From Dipteris shenzhenensis (lineage: Eukaryota; Polypodiophyta; Polypodiopsida; Gleicheniales), in NCBI GenBank assembly GCA_047967505.1, contig CM106540.1: 64,000 nucleotides of DNA; one strand, given 5' to 3'. A program made the position numbers and the translations under genes. This document shows, piece by piece, positions 44,750 through 57,017 of this stretch; within the stretch, counting starts at the first letter, position 1, and every line of letters begins with the position of its first letter. The notes below the pieces were generated by a model. It ran no database searches and was not told the origin of the DNA. It saw only the letters and a list, made by a program, of their open reading frames with translations.

Positions 44750-45220
44750 GACTGTGTGCGGTTTTGTGGCATCTTCTGCATGTGGTTCTCTGTTTCTGTG
44801 CCTCCAATTTGTAACATCTATGCATCTTTTGCATGCAGTTTTGCGGCATCTTCTACTCGCGGTTCTCCATTTCTGTGGCTACAAAACTTCTCTGTTTCTA
44901 CACCTCCAATCTGTGTGTCTTCTGCTCATGGTTCTCTGTCTCTATGGTTGCAAAACTTATCTATTTCTGTGCCTCCAATCTGCGTGTCTTCTGCTCGCAG
45001 TTCCTGCGCATCCATGCATCTTCTACTCGCAGCTGCAAAACTCTTGCTCGCGATTCATGCGCATCTTCTGGTCATGGCTACAAAACTCTTGCTCGCGGTT
45101 CCTGTGTATCTCTTGGTCGCAGCACTGCAGAACTCCTCTCGCGGCTGCAAAACTCCTGCTCGCGGTTCCTACGTGTCTTCAAGTCGTGCCTACAAAACTC
45201 CTGCAACATACTTCGCACCC
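44750..45220 (+). repeat. Minisatellite of 42-84 bp units, open in three frames
   Basis: Repeats built from TGTGCCTCCAATCTGCGTGT and CTTCTGCTCGCGGTTC in the first half, and GCTGCAAAACTCCTGCTCGC with GTTCCTACGTGTCTTC in the second. All three plus-strand frames stay open because the repeat lacks stop words; I do not call a protein. Confidence 0.8.
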
Positions 45221-45229
45221 TATTATCTT

Positions 45230-45340
45230 CTTCTCTTTCTATTTCTCTTCTCTTCTCCTTCTATTAAGTAGTGGGAATTGAACCCAAGACCTCCCCATTC
45301 ACAAAAGGAAGACCTACCAATGGGCCAGCAAATAGGAAGT
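45230..45340 (-). mobile_element. tRNA-derived SINE-like fragment
   Basis: On the minus strand TGGCCCATTGGTAGG resembles the RNA polymerase III A box (TGGCNNAGTGG) and GGTTCAATTCC, about 35 bp on, fits the B box. A purine-rich tail (AGAAGGAGAAGAGAAG) follows. No target duplication was found. It could also be a decayed tRNA-like piece. Confidence 0.35.
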
Positions 45341-45414
45341 GATCAAAATGTAATGATATTGCTTATATGTTGAAATCTCATGAACTGTAACTCTCTAACC
45401 GTGGGGAGTTTCCT

Positions 45415-45430
45415 CTTGCTCTATAAAAAG
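45415..45430 (+). promoter_or_regulatory. TATA box, possible 5' LTR remnant of the gypsy element
   Basis: CTCTATAAAAAGC stands about 120 bp before the first open frame. The surrounding 200 bp do not match the gypsy 3' LTR at 51795, so its origin is unclear. Confidence 0.35.
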
Positions 45431-45541
45431 CAAAAGTACTTCACTTCATGTGCTTTGTTCATATCTCATACTAGATTGTAGATTCTGAACTTTTTCAAGT
45501 TCACTCCTTGGACGCACGCCACACGAGGAGGGTGGATATTT

Positions 45542-46600
45542 ATGTCACTTCTCGACAAGTTCAAGGATTTGATACTGGGTCCTCTACTCATTATCGCTAC
45601 CAATTGGCGAGATCTCTTTCTTGATCTTCATGTCGATCTTCAACAACTGATTGTACAATGCATTGCTCAAGGAGACGATGGGTGGGATGATACAACTTGG
45701 ATGGTTCAAGGTGAAGAACTAGTGATACATTGGGAGGGCTTTGATTCCAACTCTACTCATTATGTGGTGATCGAGCTACTTGTTGCATCAGAGGTAATAA
45801 AAAGGGTAACATTCTTCTAAGGGTGGGATGATCTATAAGCTTGGGGGGAGATTTGGCGCATTTGCTTATTAATTCCTATGGATAACCTCGTCTTGAATGA
45901 TTTCTTCTCGACCTCACTAATCATTCTTCTCGACCTCACTACAAAGGTTTCTGGGGCTCGGCTGGTAATGTTTCGACCAAGGAATCCCTTTGTACCTAAT
46001 CAACCCTTTGAGCCACATTTTGAGCTTCATGTTGTAATTCTTTTTGGTCGAAAGATAAACTATCAACAAAGGATTGTAAGTTTGTTTGGTGCTGAAAATC
46101 TTGCTCAAGTATTGAATTCTCCCCACCCCCTCCTTCTACCTATCTTGGACTACCGAGAAACCTGGGATGTTTGGATTTTAGTCTTGGTGTAATGACATCT
46201 TGGATCCTTCAATTTGATGGAGCATACAAACCTTAGACCAAGGCTACTAGTGTGGGTGTGAAGCTCACTTCACTGGGGGGTGAGGTATATTGTTATAGCA
46301 AGTCTGCACGTGCAACTACTTGCAACCAAGCTAGTACTCGACACTCATTTTTGGGCTACAAAAGGCGCAAGAACATCACATCAAGCAACTTGAGGTGCGA
46401 GGAGATTCTCAACTCGTGTGTGAACAAGTTAGTGGAGGATGGAAGGTGCGGAGCGAAGGCTTGGTTCCACGACATCAACAAGCATTGGAACTTTGCAAAC
46501 AATTTGAAGAGGTCATATCCCTCGAGCTCAAATTTTAGTTGTTGATTTCTTGGCACGTGAAGCTTGTACTTCAATCACACATGAAATGAGTGGAAGCCCC
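45542..46600 (+). pseudogene. Pre-gag region with an extra RNase H-like domain
   Basis: Two open stretches (45542-45820, 45878-46192) encode peptides of no known family (FRPRNPFVPNQPFEPHFELH). Then, across frames from 46190, the reading shows ILQFDGAYKP, SVGVKLTSLGGEVY, TTCNQA with EYSTLIFGLQKAQ, and RGDSQLVCEQVSGGWKV. This is the plant type-I RNase H (RVT_3) pattern, with catalytic D (FDGA), E (NQAEY, in the shifted frame) and D (GDSQLV). Non-coding or unassigned sequence follows to 47160. Confidence 0.65.
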
Positions 46601-47162
46601 ATCTCAACAAAGCCGCAAGCCATGAATGAGGGTGATCATTTGTAAGGAACGCAAAGGTTGTGGTCATCGTGAAACTAAGTGTTGTGCATATTTGATACGA
46701 GTTTACCGACTTCAAAACATCATTAGAAAGGTCCTTATGGACATTGCTCAAAAGAAGGATGCCAAACCGCACACCCCTTAAAGAAATATCATGGCGACTA
46801 CAAGAACTGGAAGAAGCTGAAGTTGATGTTCTAGCTCTCCAACTGTTGACATTTGTCATGGCATTCTTGTTTGCCTTGATGAACAACCTCATGCAACACC
46901 GTGTCTCTAACCCTTGCCTATAAAGATGGATGTAATATCATGCCTCGACCAATAAGGTTTGGTCCTTTTAAGATTTTCTATGAGCTATTCTATGCTGAAG
47001 ATTCTTCCCGTATAGTGTTTCACAATACACCAGTCACACCCTACCCTGCCTATGTGTGCTTTGTGGATGTATCTTCACCTGATTTTCAGTTCAAGCTACC
47101 TCTTTCCATTGTTTGCCAATAGATAAGCCTCATTTCTCCTCTCTCTTTTCCATTTTCCAAGC

Positions 47163-48204
47163 ATGGCTGACATTCCTGTGTTCTGTGGTCAGGTTGAAGA
47201 AAATCCAAATGATTATCTTGTGGCCTTCAAGCGCCGTTGTGTTTCTCTCAACTTTCTTACCGAAGATAGATGGTTGTTGGTTCTTCCCACATTTCTAGAG
47301 GGTTTGTTGGCTCAAGTGTGGTATGAGAAGCAAACCAAGGACATTCACCAAAGTTGGTCGAGGTTGACAGCAACTATGATTGAGTATTTTGGCAAAGAAG
47401 AGCCAGAGAATGTGTACTTGCAGGTGGCAAACTTGAAGCAGTTAGAAGGTGAGACGGCGTGTCGATATGTGGATCGAGCGACCGTGCTCCTAGACCACCG
47501 TTTAATTGCCATGCAGGAGGATGTCGTCGAATTTCGAGCTAGAATGACTCAGCTACCTTATAGCAGGAGCAAGTGATGAATTCCACCTCAAGCTTAAATG
47601 GGAGAATCCAAAGACCATGGTGCTAGCACAAGAGATTGCTCAAAATTTTGATAAAGTTCAGTCTGACCCCACTTCAAAGAAGACGGTTGTCCCTCCGCAA
47701 CCCCCTCAATTCTTGCAACAACAACTTGGGGGGTCCAACTCAGGGGCATACCCCCACCCCCCATCAGGGATGTATCCACCGCCTCCACCTCAAATGTATG
47801 GTCCTCCCTCAGATGCTTACCCTCAACAAGGTGTATATCCTCACCCTCCGCCTGGAAGATTTCCCCAGCCTCGCCCACAAGCCCCCCTCCTTCCTACTCC
47901 CCCAGCCCCTCCTACTAAAGAACCTAGAGTCAATGACCTTGCCAAGGCCCTAAATGATCTTCGGCTTGAGATGGCGGGCATCAGAAATCAAGCCAATCGC
48001 CCTCCAAGAGAACGTGCCAATGTTGTGTGCTACGAGTGCCACCAGAAGGGTCATTATCGCACCGAATGTCCCAATATTCCAAGGGTGAATCTTCTAGGTG
48101 AATCAAGCACCAAGGATTCTGACATAGAGGTCCTTGACCTTGGGAAGAGAAGTCGTACCACCTTGGACCCCTCTCCAAACCGTGGACCAACCAGGCTGCC
48201 CTAG
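47163..48204 (+). pseudogene. Gypsy gag
   Basis: ATG 47163 (MADIPVFCGQVEENPNDYLV) leads into the retrotransposon gag helical domain (LEGLLAQVWYEKQ, SWSRLTATMIEYFGKEEP). A frameshift near 47570 is followed by a frame open to 48204 with a Pro/Tyr/Gln-rich linker and CCHC knuckle CYECHQKGHYRTEC. Confidence 0.85.
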
Positions 48205-48469
48205 GAAGAAGGTATCCTTCTCAGAGCCCTCAAATGCTGAGATGGCAGACACACCAACAGAGAAGACTAAAAGATCTCACAGGAGTAAGTGGTCGCCCTC
48301 AGATTTCCCTATCGGCTCAGGGCAAGAAGACTAGTCAGTCGTTCAGGACCTTGCTCATCGGTCTTTGAGCATCACACTTCCTCAACTAATAGCATTAAGC
48401 TCTAAGGTGAGACGTGAGCTACAGCAAGGGCTCTCAACAAGGAGGAGCAAGAAAAAGGGAAAGGTATGA

Positions 48470-49225
48470 GAGATTTCTTCTATCTCTGAAGAAGTTGATC
48501 GGCACCTGCATACAGTAGATGTCATCATAGATAATTGCCATATCAAAAGTGTGTGTGTTGATGGGGGAGCTGCATTAATATCATGGTGCCCTGTATCATA
48601 AAGAAGTTGAATTTGAAATGCACAAGGCGTTCCTCCACTTGAATCAAGGTAGGAGATGGTCGACCACTCACCACCCTTGGAGTCATTGAGTATTTGCCCA
48701 TCACTGTCAATGGGTTGACCACCACCGTCAATTTCTATGTAGTGGGCATTGAAGATACAGGCAGGAGTTACCTTGCCATACTCAGGAGACCGTGGTTGAG
48801 AAAGAGTGATGCAGTCAGCTATTGGAAGACAAGACACATGTCTTTTGGTGCTTCAAAGGAGAAGATCCCAGTGCAACCAGGTGCCCCTAAACCAGAAGAA
48901 GAAGAGGAGCAAGACAGTGATGCTCTCTCATCCTCAGTGTATGAGTCAATGGAAGATTCAGACAGGAGGGAGGAGTTCTCAGAGGAAGAAGTTTACATGA
49001 TGGGGGTGTCTCCGACCCCACCACTGGCGAAAAAGGTAACAGCTAGTCCTCAACAACTTGAATCTATGCTTTCCCCAGACCTCACTCCGAGTGAGAAAGA
49101 TGAGTTCCTAGAAATGTTCAAAGATTTCCCTGACCTCTTCGCAACTAGCTACCACCACCTTCGCCATGTGACTGCCATAGAACACAAGATAGAGCTGAAG
49201 CATGATGCTAAGCCAGTGGCTTAGA
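48470..49225 (+). pseudogene. Gypsy protease and pol linker
   Basis: DVIIDNCHIKSVCVDGGAAL near 48520-48580 holds the active-site DGGA. A further open frame (48694-49224) continues with VVGIEDTGRSYLAILRRPWL and an acidic linker that ends just before RT (HKIELKHDAKPVA). Confidence 0.75.
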
Positions 49226-49239
49226 AGTATCCAAGATTC

Positions 49240-50441
49240 GGGCCCCTACAGACCGACGCTTTGCGCTTAGAGTTGCAGAAGCTTGTAGAAGCTAGGTTTA
49301 TTGTTCCGGTTCACAATACTGAATGGGTTTCACCAATGGTAGTCACCCCAAAGAAAAACAACAAGTGGCGGGTCTACATCGATTATAAGAAACTCAATGC
49401 GGCCACCAAGAGGGATCACGATCCATCATCCTCTGCCCTTTCAAGACCTCATTCTTGAGAAAATAAGTGGTCATGAGATGTATACTTTCTGTGATGGTTA
49501 CTCCGGGTTTTATCAAATCAGAATTGCCGAGGAGGATGTGCTTAAAACCACATTTGCCACACCCTGGTGGGGGACGTTTTCATTCAAAGTAATGCCATTT
49601 GGCCTCACGAAATGCTCCTGCTACCTTTCAAAGATTTATGCAGATGGTGTTTGCTCCTTATTTGGGGGTTTTCTTGGAGGTGTTTTTAGATGATTTCTGT
49701 ATATTCTCGGCACGTAAGGAGCATGTCATGAAGGTTAGGTTGGCCTTCCAAAGGGTCAACGATGCGAATGGCAACCTCAACCCTGATAAATGCACCATTG
49801 GAGCCACTCAAGGGAGCTCACTAAGACATATTGTCTCATCCGAGGGCATCAAGCTTACTGACCTCGAGAAGGTAGAAGCTATCCTCAAGCTCTCCCTACC
49901 AACAACCAAACGTCAGGTATGCTCATTTGTCAATCTAGTAGGATACTATCACCACTTCATTGATCAATATGCTGCTTTGACATGACCCATGACTACGCTA
50001 TTAAAAGATGGGGTTGATTTCTCTTGGGATGAGGATTGTGATCATGGGTTTGTACAAATCAAGAGTGCTCTGGCTTCAGAACCCATTCTAGGCAATCCTG
50101 ATTGGTCAAAGACTTTCTATATCAATCCTGGGTTTGGTGAGCACACTCTGGCGGGTATTCTTCTCCAGCAAGGGGAGGATCGGTTCATGTATCCCATTTG
50201 ATTTGCTTCTTGACAATTGCTCGAAACTGAACGACGCTACTCTGAGGCTGATAAGCATGCCTTGTCTTTGGTGTTCTGCATTGAGAAATTTAAGCACTAT
50301 GTAGCTGGGAAGTCCTTGATTATAATCTCTAGCAATGATCTTGCAAAGCAGGCTCTTCAATCACCAAATCCCATGGGCCAATTGGCAGTTCTACAAGAAT
50401 ATGATTTTTCTTTCAAAGTTGTAAAAAGGGGCTTTGATTGA
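49240..50441 (+). pseudogene. Gypsy reverse transcriptase and RNase H
   Basis: The RT reads EARFIVPVHNTEWVSPMVVT, then YIDYKKLNAAT, YSGFYQIRIAEEDVLKTTF, FKVMPFGL and FLDDFCIFSARKEH (catalytic xxDD). RT connection: GYYHHFIDQYAALT. RNase H: DFSWDEDCDHGF and ETERRYSEADKHALSLV. Frame changes occur near 49440, 49610 and 49985. Confidence 0.88.
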
Positions 50442-51520
50442 TTTAGAGGAGTGCCTCGATGTAACCCTTGTAGCAGCCATAGAAGTTGGGGATCCATGGT
50501 ATGGTGGTATCTACAAGTTTCTGATGGCTTTCTGCTTTCCTCCAGAAAGTACTAGCTTTGAGAGAAAGAAGATCTGTAGAGATAGTAGGCACTACACTCT
50601 CTTTGATGGGGTGTTGTACCGTCAAGGCATGGATGGGGTACTAAGGCGGGCCATTGATGCAGATGAAGTACCTAAGGTATTGAAGCATTATCATGATGGA
50701 TTTTGTGGAGGCCACTATGCCGATGACTACACAGCTAAGAAGATTTTACATGCTAGGTACTATTGGCCGACCTTGTTCAAGGATGTCACTATGTATTGCA
50801 AAACTTGTGAACCATGCCAATTCTTTGGTAGAAAGGATTTGCGTCCTAGGCAACATCGTGATGTCCATCCATCCGTTTTAGAAATGGGGAATAGATTTTG
50901 TCAGGCCCCTGCCCATGACTGCCTACAAAAAGAAGTGTCTTTTGGAAGCCACTCAGTATGTCACCAAATGGGCTGAAGCTATCGCCCTCTCCACTACAAA
51001 TGGTAAGGTAGTTTCAAATTTCATATTTGAACATATTTGCACAAGGTTTGGGACACCCGTGGAAATAGTATCTGACCATGGGAGTCGATTCTTAAATGAA
51101 GCAGTGGAGTTGCTCATGGATCGCATGGGTATTGATCATCGCACCTCTAGCATCTATTATCCAGTATCCATGGGACAAATGGAGCGGACCAATGTCCTCC
51201 TTTGTAAATCCATGGGAAAAATGGCCACAGGGTGCAGGACCTAGTGGGATTAGAAGGTCATTGAAGCCATGTGGGCTTACAACATCACCCATAAAATGTC
51301 TATAGGTCACACTCCTTTTGAGTTGGTGTATAGTACTAAGGCAGTTTTACCACCAGTGATAGAGATTCTAGCCTTGAGATTGGCACAAGAACAGAGGATG
51401 ACAGAAGATGAACATGTAGAGGCCAGGTTGGTACAACTTAGGTTAGATGAAACCCAATGCCTTGCACTACATCAAACAGAGATCCAAAAGAATCGATAAA
51501 AGGCCCGCTTGGATGCTAAG
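50434..51520 (+). pseudogene. Gypsy integrase
   Basis: The HHCC zinc domain is readable (HYHDGFCGGHYADD, then CKTCEPCQ). The core gives YVTKWAEAIALST, VSDHGSRFLNEAV and GQMERTN with D, D and E. After it, AYNITHKMSIGHTPFELVYS is the usual post-core motif. No chromodomain is seen before the purine tract. Confidence 0.87.
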
Positions 51521-51794
51521 ATTCGCAAGGGATGGGAAAGACACTTTGCTCAGGGGGATGTTATGCTATGCTTTGATAATAGATTGGACCACCAGATGGA
51601 TAAAAATTTCCTTCCACTGTGGACCGGTCCATACAAAGTCATCAAGGAACGTAGCAATGGGTCTGTACAAAGTTCAGGAGCTGCATGAGCCATATGGCAA
51701 GAAGGTGATCAACAAGCATTATCTCAAGCCCTTCTTTGTGCGTGATGGGCCCAGGCATGGAAATGTTGTGCATTCCCTACCTGGGGGGGGCAAC

Positions 51795-52777
51795 TGTTAT
51801 GGATAAATTTGACCAAGGTAAAAGGCATAAATATGTGTGTGTGCTTGTATGTGTGGCAATAGTATAATAAAATATGGTGTGGCAGGGCATGACCATGTGC
51901 CACCCTTCCACATAAGAGGACCCATAAGGTGTGTTGTACATAATCCATGGTAGTAATATTATAAAATGTTAAGGTGGCATGGTTCCTCCATGTGCCACCC
52001 CTCCAACTAGGCAATCCCATGCTTGCATTTAGTGAGACATGGCCCAAGGACCATGGGAGAAGTAATATAAAATAGGTGGAGATGGATATTATATTGGATC
52101 ATTCCCTCCATGTAGGATAGGCCCATGTGGGGGGGGGGGGGTGTAGATAGTCCAAGAATGCAAGTTAAATAATGGGGAAAGTAGGATGAGGTGGCAAGAT
52201 TCCTTGTGCCAACCCTCCACTTGTCCTCCTAGATGTTTGAACGTATTATAAAATTGAGGAGAGACCAAGGGAGTATCTTAGACTTGGGATATGGGGCTTG
52301 ATTTATGTGGAAAAATGAGGCAAAGGGTTGTCGCACACAATTGAGAGTGTGTACCCACCTAGCCCACATGGGAGACTCCTCCACACACACCATGCATGTG
52401 GGAGGATGCATTTATTGGGAGAGACCCCCTCTCTTGGCTATAAAAGGAGGGAGCTATTCCTTGATGGGACACGCTCATTCTTGTAAAGCCACCATGCTAG
52501 TACCTTGATTTCCCCCATCCTTCCTTTCAAATTAAGAATGACTCTCTTCCCTTGATGTCTCCATCTCTACATTCCACCTCCCATCATGTACATGCTCCTC
52601 TTTCCCCTCTCCCTTCCCACTTGTGCCATAGTCTCCCTCTTCATTCCCACCCCTCTTAATCCCTTTTTCGCACCCATGTTAACGCTTCTCCCCTCATGTT
52701 CCCTTTCCCCCATGGCCCTCGAGCGTTGCCATGCCTAGCGTCTAGCCTCATGCCTTGATTTCTTTTCTAGTTAATAG
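51795..52777 (+). repeat. Gypsy 3' LTR
   Basis: It begins TGTTATGGATAAATTTGACC after a G-rich purine tract (51782-51794). It shares about 980 bp with 62563-63541 in inverted orientation, which sets its far end at GTTAATAG (52777). A TATA-like GGCTATAAAAGGAGG stands near 52437-52451. Confidence 0.85.
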
Positions 52778-53340
52778 TAGCCATGTCCACTAGGTCCTGA
52801 AATAATTGTTTTGTTCCTAGCAAGTCCTCACATTACGTTTCCTCCATCCCTTGAAATGGCTATCTTTGTATCCCTTGTCTTTTAAGTCTTCCAAATACTA
52901 AACAACAAACATTGCCCAGTTAATGGCCAACCCACTCAAAAACGTTACAGGGACAAACTCCTTCACATATCCCTTTGCAAATGTTGCAATGATCTCTATG
53001 TTTGTGGGAGGGATCTTCTAGTAGACTTTGTGATGAAACAACATGAGCTCTTTATACACCTCCCTTCAGATACTGCTATGTTTGATGCAATGTTGATTGG
53101 GATCCTTCACATAACTAAAAACATTCAGCCACTCAAAGTCACAGTCAACTGTTCCCACTTCAACTGTTTAGGATCAAAACCTTCCATTGCGAGGCCATAT
53201 TCTGTATTGAATTCCTCCATTATATGATAGAATTTGTGCTACGTCTGATAAACCACCTTGGGAATTTACATGTTTCCATCGGCCTGCAAACATGCAACAT
53301 GAGAAATGATCAAAGGTAAAAATTAAAAGATGGGGATGGA
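52778..53340. other. Unassigned sequence
   Basis: No gene is supported. A short open frame (53030-53227) shows no recognisable family. Confidence 0.3.
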
Positions 53341-53393
53341 CACACACACACACGCACGCACGCATGCGTGCATGCACACACACACACACACAG
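53341..53393. repeat. (CA)n / (CGCA)n microsatellite
   Basis: Alternating CACACA and GCACGCATGCGTGCATGC words. Confidence 0.95.
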
Positions 53394-53737
53394 AGATCCT
53401 ACCAGAGCCTCCTAAAGAGCTTAAAGGAGACCTCATACGCATCTCCAAAGGAGAGTCAAATTTTACCCATTTTAATAGTGGAGAAGAGGCAGAGTCAGTT
53501 GTTCCTGCACGCTGCTGGGTGCGCAACCTTTCTCCTAGAGGAGAAGAGCGACAGACAACTCTTTGAATCAGAACCTTATTTGTTCGCGTTGCATGCTCTA
53601 GATGCTTGATGCCACTATTTAAGCCTTTTTCATGGGAGTGATGAGCCAAAGTCTCTCTGAGTATCTGAGCTTTTTGTCGTGTGACGTTTAGGCACAGACG
53701 CCGTCTCCCCTCACCTCTCCCACTCCCCTCTACTGGC

Positions 53738-54264
53738 CAGGGATGATTTTTTCATGTTCGTTTCCCTAAGAAGAGAAACTTTTATATTGGTGTAAGTTTG
53801 TATGCCTTAATAAAAATAAATCTTTGAAACATTTGCCATGATTTGAAACTTTTATATGAGAAATTTTGAAGTTTCACCAGGATTTACATATTTTACTTTA
53901 AAATTCAAAAGAACTCGGAGGGTCACTATGTATAAACCCTCTATATCATGTGCGTTCAAGGCCTATTTGTAAAATGCCCTATCTGTAAAAAAAATCCTAA
54001 TAAAATGTACCCTTTTTCTATACAAATCTGTAATTTGTTTTCAAAATTACTTTAAATACTCCTTTATGTAAATTAATTTTAGTAAATTTGGAAATTAAAA
54101 ATAACCTTTTGTTGAACTCACGTAATAGGGTTACATATGATGAGTGAACCCGCCTAGCAAAAGAAAATATACAAAATTCTACTACCTTTTATCAATATTA
54201 TGAAACTAAAGAAACTATCTTGATAAACTTTCGCCATGATTTTATATTCGCTAAAAAATCCATG
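53738..54264 (+). mobile_element. hAT-like MITE, copy 2 (longer form)
   Basis: It starts CAGGGATGATTTTTTCA and ends AAAAAATCCATG, the same ends as 3359-3664 read on the opposite strand. The first 170 bp and last 110 bp align well with that copy (ACTTTTATATTGGTGT, AATAAAAATAAAT, AATATTATGAAAC). About 200 bp in the middle are absent from copy 1. Flanks CTACTGGC and CTAATGAC agree at 6 of 8 bases, a decayed 8-bp duplication. Confidence 0.8.
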
Positions 54265-55070
54265 CTAATGACAAACCTCATGGGCTTCATGCTAACCTGA
54301 AAGCTCCTCCTTTAGCCGGGTCTCCTTGGGAATTAACATTTATAATTGCTATTGACAAACCTCATGGCCCAAGAGGGATCTGCTCCTGTTTTTTTGCGAG
54401 AAGAACATTACAAAATGGTTTTTCAAGTTCTCCTTTGCTAATTTCAAAATGGTTACCTTGGAATTCAACAGGAATATTTCTAGGCTATCCCCCAATGAGC
54501 ATTCTACTTGCCTGAGATGCTTACTTTGAATAAGCCTTTACCCAAAAGATTGTCCCAAGCCATTGAGATAGGCCTTGCCTTTCCTTGCCTTTGAGGTTGC
54601 ATATAGCTTCTCCTTTTACAAAGAGCCGATGGTAGCTACTGTTAGGTTCCAAGTTCAAGACGAAAGAAACAATGGGTTGACTCGCATGTCTTCACTTTTA
54701 GTAAAACACACAAGAATCCGAGAGCGTTTAATTAAAAACCGTTCAAGACAGTGATATTGAGCACGCGTATACTATAATTTTTATAGACATGGTACAATAC
54801 TGAAGCCTACCAACCGTTCCCCTAAAATGGGAAGCTCGAATGGAAACTAATTGAAGAAAGTGCTCAATGTAGAGAGCGAGATCTTGGTCAAACCTATAAT
54901 TATGGCAAAGCTAAGCAAAGAGCTTACAAATACTCGGTCAGATCTGTGTAGAATACGCATGACTTAGTAGAGAGGAGTGCCTTCGGGAACGCGGACACAG
55001 ATTGCTGTTCTTAGCCATTTATTAAACATGGGCGGTCTTACTACACTGCTTACCATTCAAAATCATCTTT
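54265..55070. other. Unassigned sequence
   Basis: GACAAACCTCATGG occurs twice (about 54271 and 54352). No gene is recognised. Confidence 0.3.
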
Positions 55071-55080
55071 CTCTGGAAGA

Positions 55081-55985
55081 TGTGGGCTATAGGGGAATTA
55101 TGCACAGATCTGGTAAGCCTCTTTCTAAAGTCAAGTTGAAAGACTTTAATGACCAGCAGGTAATTTCTATAGCTAAGATCGCCAGGAGTAAGTGGAGGTG
55201 CCGTGCTTCTCTGGACAGGACTTTTGTGTGGTCCTTGAGAGTTAGCAGAGTATGGAAGGCGTAGGATGTGGGCTATAGGGGAATTATGCACAGATCTGGT
55301 AAGCCTCTTTCTAAAGTCAAGTTGAAAGACTTTAATGACCAGCAGGTAATTTCTATAGCTAAGATGGCCAGGAGTAAGTGGAGGTGTCATGCTCCTCTGG
55401 ACAGGACTTTGTGTGGTTCTTGAGAGTTAGCAAAGTATGGAAGGCTACGCCTTCCTTTAAACTCAATCTTTTGATGTGGAGGGTTATAATTGGAAAGCTA
55501 CCCTTCAGATCTAGAATTTCTAAATGGAATACCAGCTCATGCCCTTTGTGCAATAGATTCCCTTTAAACTCAATCGTTTGATGTGGAGGGTTGTATTGGA
55601 AAGCTACCCGTCAGATCTAGAATTTCTGAATGGAATACCAGAGTTAGCCCCTCATGCCCTTTGTGCAATAAATTCAAAGAGAGGAATGTATGGTTTCCCG
55701 TGAAATTTGGAGAGAAGTCCATGGAAGGCCAAGTAAAATGCACGTTTTTTTAAAGCTCAAATGGAAGGCTGCCCTGCTTGGAGACAAGGGGGATATGAAT
55801 AACATTATCTACGCTGTCTGGCAGCTGGTCAGAGGTCTTGTGACCAGTCTCATTTGGCAATTCAGAAACAATGTTGTTTTTAGAGGTCTTCACAGTGAGG
55901 AAGGATGCCGATTGAAGAAGGGATTGAGGAGATTAGAAAAGCTGTCAAGTATTTTGATCACAAGCATGAGGCTTTTAAAGCAATA
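55081..55985 (+). mobile_element. LINE C-terminal fragment with local duplications
   Basis: Plus-strand reading gives VWKATPSFKLNLLMWRVIIG, CPLCN (zf-RVT) and, from 55690, KWKAALLGDKGDMNN, VWQLVRGLVTSLIWQFRNNV, the usual C-terminus of plant LINE ORF2. A 186-bp segment (55081) is repeated from 55267, and a 107-bp segment (55453) is repeated from 55560. Both disrupt the frame. Confidence 0.7.
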
Positions 55986-57017
55986 AGCTGTATATGGAAC
56001 TAAAATAAAGTGCCTTCCTTGTAAGGCAGTCGGATTTTCTTTTTCTTGTACATATTTCTTTAATACTGATCACCCTCCAACGCGTTACTCGTGTGCCACA
56101 AAATTGCATCCAATCAACGTCGCTAGCAAGTACCAGAAAGATATATGACAAGCACATTCTGCTGTGCTTGTACAATCACAGGGCACCCAGAACGTTCAGC
56201 TTTGCCAAATTGCCAGGAGAACACAAATAGTTTATCATTATATCCACAAGCTTGTGTCACATAGCCTGGAAAAACTTCTCCTAACTGGAAGAACTCGCAA
56301 TCATACAATCATGATGAGTCACTTAATTGCAAACTCGGCCCCCAAACCCAGCTCATACACACAATCAAAATAGAGACTCACAAGAGTCAGCTCACAAAGT
56401 CCCACACAATTGCCATAGAAATGGCTACTCGTTTGAACCTCAGGTTGAACGTGGATCTCAAAAGTGTGGACACCTGATTATATATGTTTCGTGTAGATAC
56501 GGATCTCAGGAAACAACCCATGTAGACTGTTCAGACTTAGAACGCCTTCCACACTCTAAAGCCTGTCAAAAACTACACGGAGCATTTTTGAGCAAGCTCA
56601 AAACTTCTGCCATGTAATTGGAGCAAACCGTCAGGTGCCAAGACCTGACAAATCAGTGAAAGCGTTAAACAGAAACAGAATGACAGCACCAGCACGTCTT
56701 ACTATTTCTATTGATCCTGAACGTTGAATAAAGCTGAAACCGTAGAATTGTCGCTAAAATATGCAACTTTACGTAGCTACTCGTCTGGAATGGACTTTCG
56801 TCTGGAATGGACATCAATCTTTAAGAAATAAAAAATTATTCCGGTGTCATTCTAAACCCCACTGCATACGAGAGCTTTGCCTGTTCTTTTATTTGATACC
56901 TGTACACTTCTTTGAGCCATAGGGATATATAGAGTTCCCGTAGAAACTGGACAAACCTAGAAAGAGGTTTATGGACATCAATGGAATTACATTTTCGACA
57001 AGCCTAGAAACTTTATC
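55986..57017 (-). other. Downstream region and 3' UTR of the EF-hand gene
   Basis: The minus strand has AATAAA at 56893-56888, about 125 bp past the stop, the likely poly(A) signal. Further left I see no gene. Confidence 0.45.

Larger units (their letters stand above)
45540..52777 (+). mobile_element. Degraded Ty3/gypsy retrotransposon, Tat/Athila-like
   Basis: Order gag, protease, RT, RNase H, integrase, with a 3' LTR at 51795, is the Ty3/gypsy order. The protease VDGGAAL motif is typical of plant non-chromovirus (Tat/Athila) elements. There is no chromodomain after the integrase. A purine tract (CTGGGGGGGGCAAC) precedes the LTR. No matching 5' LTR is found upstream, so the 5' end is lost or replaced. 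An extra RNase H-like domain lies before gag. Many stops and frameshifts are present. Confidence 0.8.

Noticed and set aside
44754-45281. Three overlapping ORFs of 144-175 codons
   Set aside because: The tandem repeat lacks stop words in all frames; no domain and no preferred frame.
45542-45820. Independent host gene
   Set aside because: Position just before the RNase H-like and gag regions makes it more likely part of the gypsy element's 5' region.
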